Positions 27,185-35,100 of a DNA stretch of 64,000 bases are shown here, one piece after another. The stretch covers positions 1 to 64,000 of the forward strand of contig NZ_QHLL01000001.1 in the NCBI RefSeq assembly GCF_006864535.1. Reading direction: 5' to 3'. Position 1 is the stretch's first letter. Every line of letters starts with the position of its first letter. The notes under the pieces are model-generated. The model was not told where the DNA came from. It was given only the letters and a program-made list of their open reading frames with translations, and ran no database searches. Origin of the DNA: Campylobacter sp. MIT 12-8780. Lineage in GTDB: Bacteria > Campylobacterota > Campylobacteria > Campylobacterales > Campylobacteraceae. The position numbers and the translations under genes are program-made.

Positions 27185-27201
27185 AAATTAAGGGATAAAA
27201 A

Positions 27202-27681
27202 ATGAGTAAAAAAGAAGGTTTTTTTAAATTGCATCCTATTCGCATTGTTGATTTTAATTTTAATATGTCAAAGGACGATGCAAGTGCTAAGAAACTATCT
27301 CTGAAAAGAACTATAACTGCTGATGCTCTTTTTGAAGAAGAATATAATAAATACACAATGCAAGTGTCTATAAATATAAAAGTTTTGGATAAAAGCGTAT
27401 CGCCAGAGGAGCTACTTTATACTATCAATTCAAAAATAATTACAGCTGTTAGTTTTAATAAAAATGAAAATGGTGAAGATTACTTACAAAATGCTGTTGC
27501 TATAATATACTCTTATTTTAGACCTATTGTTTCACAAATGGTGATGATGGCTAGACTTTCTCCTTGGGTTTTACCACCTGCAAATTTTGAAGATTTCAAG
27601 GTAAATGTTATTCCTATAAAAAATACTCCAGAAATAGCTCAAAATAAAAAGAATGACGAACTTGCAAAAACAACTCCTTGA
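27202..27681 (+). CDS. SecB-like chaperone
   Basis: The 159-residue protein has the SecB layout. Beta strands with VDFNFNM and KYTMQVSINIKVL are followed by a helix (AVAIIYSYFRPIVSQMVMMA) that corresponds to the SecB helix around its conserved FP.. R..I motif. Then LSPWVLPPANFEDFKV matches the LPP.NF loop of SecB. AAGGGAT precedes its start. Solitary SecB-like proteins are known to guard antitoxins (TAC systems such as Rv1955-Rv1957 of Mycobacterium tuberculosis). Its place after an ImmA-like gene in a mobile element suggests such a role. Confidence 0.75.
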   Translation: MSKKEGFFKLHPIRIVDFNFNMSKDDASAKKLSLKRTITADALFEEEYNKYTMQVSINIKVLDKSVSPEELLYTINSKIITAVSFNKNENGEDYLQNAVAIIYSYFRPIVSQMVMMARLSPWVLPPANFEDFKVNVIPIKNTPEIAQNKKNDELAKTTP

Positions 27682-27925
27682 GCTTATCAAGCAAAATGGC
27701 AATCTCATCGCTAAAGATGATCTTGTCGTGTTTGAAGATGAACTTAAAATTGATGAAAAAAGCTTAGAGCAAAATTTACAAGCTTTAATCAACGATAATA
27801 AAATAAGCCCTGTTTGGATAAATCCACTCACGCAAAAAGTCGTAGATAAAAAAGATATTGATCATTATGAGTTTGGTTATAGTGTTGTATATCCAAAAGT
27901 AAATTATGATATTTTTTTTCAATAG
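27653..27925 (+). CDS. Small protein overlapping the SecB-like gene
   Basis: The 90-residue protein starts 29 bases inside the end of the SecB-like gene in another frame. Its first 60 residues (LQKQLLELIKQNGNLIAKDD ... LEQNLQALINDNKISPVWI) resemble a winged-helix fold. It could be the DNA-binding regulator of the cassette. Its stop converges on the minus-strand gene at 27919. Function not recognised. Confidence 0.6.
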   Translation: MTNLQKQLLELIKQNGNLIAKDDLVVFEDELKIDEKSLEQNLQALINDNKISPVWINPLTQKVVDKKDIDHYEFGYSVVYPKVNYDIFFQ

Positions 27926-28119
27926 CCCCTCTTCATTATGCTTTTTCGTTTAGTTTGACTTATGCTTTGTTTTGGTGCATTTAAATCCCAATTAGCAATG
28001 TTTTCAAGTATTTCTCGCTCACTTAAATCTTTATTCATTTTTGTTTTTAAATTTTTATCTCTCATAGCCTTTTGCTTAGCCTCAATTGTAGCAAGTTGTC
28101 GCTTTAAATCCTCTTGCAC
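27919..28119 (-). CDS. Small charged virion-operon protein, 66 residues
   Basis: The protein is very basic and helical (LKRQLATIEAKQKAMRDKN) with a hydrophilic C-terminus. It starts 4 bases after the poly-G gene and ends against the converging plus-strand cassette. Small proteins like this occur at the ends of phage operons. Function unknown. Confidence 0.55.
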   Translation of the reverse strand: MQEDLKRQLATIEAKQKAMRDKNLKTKMNKDLSEREILENIANWDLNAPKQSISQTKRKSIMKRGY

Positions 28120-28123
28120 GGCT

Positions 28124-28510
28124 TTATTGTTCGTAGTAAAAGGTAAGATTTAGATTAAGCTCGCAAAAAGTAGAGTTCCACCTATGCCCATTGTGTGTGT
28201 AAAGCACTGCTGTAAAAGTCTGTCCCCCCCCCCCCCCTATGAAGGTATTGATAGTATGCGTTTCATTTATATTTTTGCTGTAAATATTGCTATTTCTATC
28301 GCCTACGCCACGATTGATATTTAAAAAGCTGTAACTTACTTCATGCCTAAAAGTCCCACTAACCACAGCTTTAAGCACTTTTGCATCAGGGTAGGGGTTG
28401 GTAAATTGCACTGAAACACTTCTTGTTGTTTGGTTTTGTTGTCTTAAGCCCGGCAAACTTAACCTCGCCACCACAGCACTTGCTGGGGCTGAACTTCCTA
28501 TTAACATCAT
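28124..28510 (-). CDS. Virion-associated protein with a phase-variable poly-G tract
   Basis: The 128-residue protein is beta-rich and polar (VSVQFTNPYPDAKVLKAVVSG). A run of 14 G's (minus strand) encodes five glycines in the middle of the gene (FIGGGGGQTF). In this copy the frame is intact through to a stop 4 bases before the next gene, so the C-terminal half, with an LNLNLTFYYEQ end, is on. A change of one or two G's would truncate it just after the tract. The start ATGATG has a strong GGAGG site. A receptor-binding or surface role is suggested by the switch. Confidence 0.72.
   Translation of the reverse strand: MMLIGSSAPASAVVARLSLPGLRQQNQTTRSVSVQFTNPYPDAKVLKAVVSGTFRHEVSYSFLNINRGVGDRNSNIYSKNINETHTINTFIGGGGGQTFTAVLYTHNGHRWNSTFCELNLNLTFYYEQ
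28224..28237. repeat. C14/G14 homopolymer (contingency tract)
   Basis: Fourteen consecutive C's on the plus strand, G's in the coding sense of the 128-residue gene. Long G/C runs in otherwise AT-rich Campylobacter DNA are the usual hot spots of slipped-strand phase variation. Confidence 0.92.
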
Positions 28511-28597
28511 TGTTTTTTCCTCCTTTTTGATTTAATTTTAGCTCTATGTTTTCCGCCTTTGAGCTCTAAATCAAGCACTAAAGCACCAGCTTTATTA

Positions 28598-28948
28598 TCA
28601 ATTTCTTTTAAAACTCTTGCTATTTTCAAGCTTACCATTTTCAAAATACATCGTTTTAAATGCAAACTCATTTTTGCCTTTGCGCACTTGCTCCACGACT
28701 ACATAGTAGCCATTGATTTGTTTTCCACTGACAAGCACAGGTTTCTTTTCGTTATCTATGGTCAAAATTTGCTTATCAGCACTATCTGCATAATCTTGAT
28801 ATTTAGCGATATCATCCAAACTTACCGCCTTTTGTCCGCTTTGCTTTGCAAGGGTTGATAAAAATGCACCGCTAAATTCACTTCTTTTTATTTTATAGGT
28901 ATTTTCACCTTGTATTTTATTCCAAGCTTTTTGAACTTGTATATTCAT
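28598..28948 (-). CDS. Small protein resembling phage nuclease-like (PBECR) modules
   Basis: The 116-residue protein contains LVSGKQINGYYVVVEQV and FAFKTMYFENGK, a strand pattern like the Barnase/EndoU/colicin-E5/RelE-like modules found in the neighbouring giant protein. The start has a GGAG site. The frame stops at 28598, but a second frame from a TTG at about 28629 runs 40 codons more (IARVLKEIDNKAGALVLDLE) to a stop that overlaps the next start. So the gene may once have been longer and be frameshifted here. Function by resemblance only. Confidence 0.6.
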   Translation of the reverse strand: MNIQVQKAWNKIQGENTYKIKRSEFSGAFLSTLAKQSGQKAVSLDDIAKYQDYADSADKQILTIDNEKKPVLVSGKQINGYYVVVEQVRKGKNEFAFKTMYFENGKLENSKSFKRN

Positions 28949-28978
28949 GCTTCTCCTATTTCTAAAAGCTTATAAAAT

Positions 28979-29007
28979 TTGACTTTAATGACTTTTTATG
29001 CTAAAAT
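28979..29007 (+). promoter_or_regulatory. Consensus sigma-70 promoter for the small RNA
   Basis: TTGACT (28979-28984), exactly 17 bases, and TAAAAT (29002-29007). Transcription would start at about 29014, the base before the first arm of the RNA terminal helix. Confidence 0.75.
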
Positions 29008-29013
29008 TTAAGC

Positions 29014-29125
29014 AGAAGTAAGTCAGCTCCTGCATCTTAACCTTACTCAACCTAAGGGGTGCAGGCTAGCAAAACCGCACTTGTCGCATGGTTGAATTGC
29101 AAGTGGGCAGGCGACTTACTTCATA
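29014..29125 (+). ncRNA. Free-standing small RNA with three-way junction and complementary loops
   Basis: GAAGTAAGTC (29015-29024) pairs with GACTTACTTC (29113-29122), closing a 10-bp terminal helix. Inside are two arms. Arm 1 is CCTGCA/TGCAGG (29029-29034, 29060-29065) with an inner CCTTA/TAAGG stem and loop CTCAACC (29046-29052). Arm 2 is CACTT/AAGTG (29078-29082, 29101-29105), topped by GCA/TGC with loop TGGTTGAAT (29089-29097). TCAACC of loop 1 and GGTTGA of loop 2 are perfectly complementary. The 3' end overlaps the stop codon of the giant gene in antisense. No known class was recognised. Confidence 0.7.
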
Positions 29126-32100
29126 TATTTTATAATTAAATTTCTATCTTTCATCAAGCTTTTAAGCCTTGAGCCTTGCTTATCTAAATAGTATGTTTTA
29201 AAATTCAAAAACCCACGCTCATTCACACCTATACCAAAAAGATTTAAAAGCTGTTTTTCTTTATCATAAAAGGGCTTATAAAAATACACACTAGGCTCAC
29301 TTGCTCCGTCTCTTTTATGCTCCACGACAAACAAAGGTTCTTTAAAGCTTTCAAAAAAGCCACCTTTGATATTTTCTCTATTTGTATCATAGGTATTTTT
29401 TCTAAAATGAGTGAAAGCATAATGCGTATTCACTTTTACGCTTTTATAAGGTGTATCGATATAACCAAACTTACCATCAATCCTATCAAACAAAGCCTTA
29501 AATTCCTCCTCGTTTTTAAACTCGCTCTTTGGCATAATAGTGATTTCATCGTTATCTATCGCGTTTTTTACTCTTTTGAAAAGCTCCTCATTAAAAAGCT
29601 TTCTTGCTTGCTCTTTTGCCTTATCTGTGTTGCCTATCATAGTTTTTATGTCCATTTTTTGTAAAATTGTAGCAAAAAGTTTAGGTTTTTGTGCGCTCAA
29701 ATTTTCATATTCTTTGCTGATATTTTTTACAAAAGTTAAAGCCCTATCTTGCACCACTTTCGAGCTCATCAGCTTTGAAGCACCAGCACCACCCAAAAAG
29801 CCAGCGACAAACTGAGCAGGATCAAAGCTTAAGTTGCCTTGTTCATCTTCTTCTATACCTGCTACGCTTCCTGTAAATAAGCCAGAGCCTAAGTGAGTGT
29901 TAGAATGAAGCTCATTAGGCTTGTTGTCTTGACTTAAAAGCTCTTTTGTGGTAGAATTCATTTCAGTAGTTGAGGGCTGGCTTTTGCTAGTTTGGCTTTG
30001 CCAAAGGCTGGGTGCGGACGAAATCCCCTCAAAATCTCGTGCCTCTATACTTTGGGCATTTTCTATTCTTTTTATGACTTCTCTTGCTTTTTTAGTAGGT
30101 ATGCCAGTGATTAAAAGCTTGTTTTGCTCTTCGCTAACTAGCATATAAAAAAGTTTATCTTCATCATAAGAAAAAGCCTTAATAAAAGTTTGTCTTTCCT
30201 CGCCACTTTCACCTTTACCCATAAGCTTTAAATCATAATTTTTATAAGTTTCATCAGCTAAGTTAAGATAGCTTAAGCGTTTTGTATCCTCGCTATTTTC
30301 TAAATTCTTGATAAAATTTTCTTTATTGATAAACTTGCTTAATCCTTTTTCTAAAAACTCCTCCTTGCTTAAATACTGCGGTGCTGGTGTAGGCTTGATA
30401 TTTTTTAAAAGTTCTTTGGCTTGTTCTTTATCAATAATGCTAAATTCCTGCGATATGTTAAAATTTTGCGAATTTTTTAACATATCCTTTGAATGTGTTA
30501 AATCCTCAAAGTCTATTTGTTCATCTTGACTTAAAGTTTTGTTTGTGGTAGAATTAGCCTTTGGAGGTTGAGGGTTTATAGCTTCTTTGCTAGCACCTGC
30601 CTGCTGTCTAAGCCCCTCTATAATGTCAGCACCTTTAACAAGCTCATCAGCTTTATTTAATTCTTTTTCTAAATATGCATAATCTCTTGTTTTTAAATGA
30701 GTGATAAAGTTTTTATTGCCGTCTTTTGTGATAAGTAGATAAAAGAAAGGTTCTTTTCCACTACTTTTAAATTTTTTCAAAAACTTATCTTTTCCATCTT
30801 TGATATATTGAAAATGTGGATTTTCTAAAGTGCTATCAAGCAAATTAAAAAGTGCTTTTCTTTGTTCGCTGTCCGCTCTTGTGCTTAAATGCTCTTTGAT
30901 ATTTTCTACATTATCAAAGCGTTGTAAAAGCTCATCAAGTTCTTTTTCATCAAGTTTTAAAGGTGTGTTTTCAGCTGGTAAATCTTTCAAAGCTGATGAT
31001 ATGTTAAAATTTTGCGAATTTTTTAACATATCCTTTGAATGTGTTAAATCTTGAGCTTGTTTTTGCTCTGCTTTGTGAGCTTGCACTTCTAGCGTATGTT
31101 TGCTTGGATAATACAAAGCATCTTCATAGCCTTGATCTGCTAACTCTAATCTTGCCTTTACTTCAGGGGCTAGCTCTATATGAAAGCCTTTTTGAGCTAA
31201 TTCCTCTTGCATTTGTCTTACTTGAAACAATGATATGCCTAGATCAAGTATCTCATCATCTCTTAACAAAGGATTTAAAGGCTTACCTTCTTTGAGTTGT
31301 TTAAGCACTTGCAAGGTGCGAAGCTCCATTGTATCAATCCTTGCTTGTTTACTCATAAAGTTTCTTTCAAGTTCCCTATCTATATACCTTTGCAAATCCT
31401 CAGTGTATTCTTTATACAAAGTCTCATCATTTAAAATATCTTTTGGGTAGATTTCTTCTCTTGTGTGCCTTAAAGGTGTAGGGTGGCGATTGATGAAGTC
31501 ATTTATAAGCTCATTGTATTCTTTGCTGTCTGTGAGTTTGGCTTGACTTTTAAGCTCTTTTGTGGTAGAATTTGCACTAGAGTTTAAAGGGAGATTATCC
31601 CCTTTAGTTAAAGGCTTAGATGATATACTTGAGCCTTTCTCTTCAACTTCATAAGCTGTTACTATCCACTTATTGCTAGGTTTTCCTTTCCAGTTTGACT
31701 TTAAAACGATTTTATAATTATCTTTGATGACTTGCATAGCTTCATTAACTTGCTTTTTCAAGCTCCCATTTTCCACTATATCAGCTAAAAGCTCAGCGGT
31801 GATTTCTGGGTGCTTTTGTAAAATCTTACTCAAGCCAAAGCCTTGAATTTGTCCTTTTTCATCGCGCCAAACTTCGCCCCAAACCAAATCAATATCGCCT
31901 AAGTCTTTTCTTTCAAAAGCCCCAGCAACTTGTCCGCTTTGCTCGCTTTTTAGCTTATGAAAAGCTTCTATTGGCTTATGATAAAACTCGGCGTAATTTG
32001 TGCCAAAATCTTCATTAAGCTTGCTTAAATCCTCAAAGCTTACAGCTCGTTTGGCTGTTTCTAGCTCATCAAGCTTAGTTAAGGCATTGAGTAAAGCTGG

Positions 32101-35100
32101 CTTATCTTTGTTTTCTTGTCCTTCAGCCAAGATAAGCTTTAAAAAATCATTCATATTAGCCTCACTTAAACTCTTGCCATTTGGATCAAAAAGATTAGGA
32201 GCTATTAGCTCTTCAAGTTTGCTTTTTGCTGAGTGTAAAAACTCAAACAAACTTGCACTTGGATTTTCAAGCCGTGCAAATCTTGCTAATGCCAAGCCCA
32301 AAGCTTGAGCTTTAATATCTTGCGTGAAATTAGGGTGAAGCTCATCAAATTGCTTTCTTGCTTCAGCAGTTAAGCTTGTGTAATGCTCTAAGCTTTCAAG
32401 CAAAGCCTTAAAATCCTCGCTTCTTGTTTGATTTGCCTTTGCACTTGCGACAAAAGCATCAGCTAAAAAGTTTCTTAAATCAAGCTCTTTTAAATCCGTA
32501 TCTTTAGCGATATTATAAAATGCCCCTGCGTTTTCAACATACATTTTTAAAATCTTATTTTTACTTTGAGCATCAAGATGTTTTAAAGCCTCATTAAGCC
32601 CTTCTAGGATATCGTTGTTTTTGCTATTTTTGGCTAAATTTGCAAATAAGGCTAAGTTCGCATTAAAGCTGTCAAGTCCTTTGCCTTGTTTGTCTAAATG
32701 CTTAGCGATTAAAAAGCTCATTTCATCAACGCTAGAAGCATTTAAAAAATTTGGCAAGTTTTCAATGTCTTTTTCAAAGCGAGCAAGATTTGCTAAAGCT
32801 TTTTCACCAAAATTACTTTCTCTGCCCGCATTTGAAGCAAAAGCAAGGCGGAGTATGTCTTTTGTATCGGTGTTTTCATCAAGCTTTCTTACAATGATTT
32901 CATTGTCTTTGAGCTTAATGTTAAACTTAGCCTCAACTGCTTTCTCATAAGCCTTTCTTGCTTCTTTGTTTAAAGCATTCATCGCTTCACTTCGGTGGTT
33001 GCCTACAACGACTTGTCCGTCTTTTGTGATGATAGGCACGCCATCAAAGCTGCCTTCTTTATCAAAGATTAAAGAAGGCTTAAAATCCTCTTGTATGTTT
33101 TTTATCACTGCGTCTTGCTTTGTGCTTCTACCTTGCACGCCAGCTCGCTCAAAACTTGGCTTTATATCTTTTTTGTCAATAACCATATAAGTGGCTTTTA
33201 AAGGCAAACTCTCATCATCTATGATGATAGTAGTATCTTTAAGGGGCGTTGCGTGAATGCTTGCTCCTTGAGTAAAGCTTACATTTTCATTCACACCAAG
33301 TCCAGCTCGAGCATCTTTTTGCGCTCTTAAGGCTTGTTGCTGTGCCTCTAAGCGTTTGAGTTGCTCTTTGGCTTCTTTTTCTTGTCTTAAAGCCTCAGCT
33401 TTTTTGCTGGCAATGAGTTCTTCTTTTTCAAGCAAGGCTTTTTCAAAAAGGCTTAGGTTTTTTTGGGGATTTTGTGCTTGACTTTTAAGCTCTTTATTTT
33501 CTTGCAAAGCAGGATTTTTAAAGCTCATCGGCTCTTTAAGATTTCTGTCAGAATAAAATGTTATAATCTCATCAGTAAGCTCTTCTTTTGTCGATGGCGG
33601 GGCTGGTTGTAGCTCGGTCGCATTTGCGGTGCTTACTAGTCTAAATCTTACCCCTTTTTCATCTTGCCACTCATAAATAAAAGCTTTCTTCCCGCCTTGA
33701 TCGCTTAAAAATGGCTCTTTGTGTTTTTGCAAAAACTCACGCATTTTTACACCCAAACTCGCTACTTCTTGCGGCGTTACAAAGCCTTCTTGTGTGCTGT
33801 CAATGGTATGTTCTAGCTTGATATGCCTTGCTCCTTTGCCTCCTCTTTTAAAGTGAAAACCTTTTGAGAGTGTAGCAAGATAATCAGCACTTTGCAAATC
33901 TTTTTTAATCTGAGTAGAAAATTTATCATTATACACGACATTATAAAGCCCACGAGCTTCTTTTTGCCCCCTTTTTTCCTCAAGGCTTTTACTCATCAAC
34001 CTCGCTTCTTCATCTAAAGCCTTGCTAGTTTGTTCAAGCTCGCTCATCAGTTCATCAGCAAGCTTTCTGGTTTGTGAGTTAAACTGGCTTTTTGAAAGGC
34101 TGTGTTTTAAAGTGTGATTAAACTCATCTACGCTGACACTTTTTTGCAAGGCGTGGCGGAGGTGGTGTCTTAAAGCCGCACCTTGAATGCTGTTTTTAAA
34201 AAAGCCAAACATAAAGCTTTGAGGCAAATTTCTAAAAGTAAAGTCAAAAAGCCCTTTAACAAGCTTTTGTGCGTAGGCTCCACTGATAGAAGTTGCAAGT
34301 GCTGAACCTTCTTTGCGCGCTGTTTTTGAAAGCAAATCCTCAGCCAAACTCGCATCATTTTTAAACAAAGTATGAAAGCCTTGCGAAAGCTTGATAAATT
34401 CTTTGGCTTCTTTGCTTTGAAAAGTAAAGTTTTGAAGTTTAGCAAGCTCGTTCATAAATTTCGCACTATCAAGCACCCTTAAACTCTCATCAGTGCTAGC
34501 CAAACTCTTTTCAAAAAAACGTTTCAGCAGGTTCATCTCTAAGATGGCTGTATTTGGTGCATCAAGCTTTGAGCGTAAAAAATCTAGGTTGTTGTTTTTG
34601 CCATCGCCTTGCCCTTTGGCGTATTTGATCAAACTATCTAAAGCCTCATCTAAGCTTTGCTTTTCATCTCTTGCTTTTTTAAAAGCACTTTGTTTTAAAA
34701 GCTCGCTCATTTGGGCGTATTCTTGCAAAGCCGTGTTATAAAGGGCTGATACTTTGGTGTAGGCGGTTTTATTTTGTGAAAAGATTTGATTGATACCTTT
34801 TGCAATCTCATCTTTAAGCGTGTTTATAGCCTCGCTTTTAAAGAAGTTTTTGGAGCTTGGTGTGCTTGCTTTGCGTAAAAACTCGTTTAGGTTGATACGA
34901 GCGTTATTAAGCTGTTTAAAGCTCACGCCTTTTTCATCAAAGACATTTTTTTGAATGTCTTTTAAAAACAAAAGCTCATTTTCACCCAAAGCGCCTGTGC
35001 TTTCAAGCTCGTTTTTAAGTGCTTCAAACTTTGTTTTATCAAGCGTGGTGGTGTAAGTTTTATCATCATAAAGCTTATTAATGATGGCATCACTTACCCT

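Noticed and set aside
29014-29125. tRNA or hammerhead ribozyme
   Set aside because: The stem lengths and loops do not fit a tRNA, and no conserved hammerhead core (CUGAUGA...GAAA) is present.
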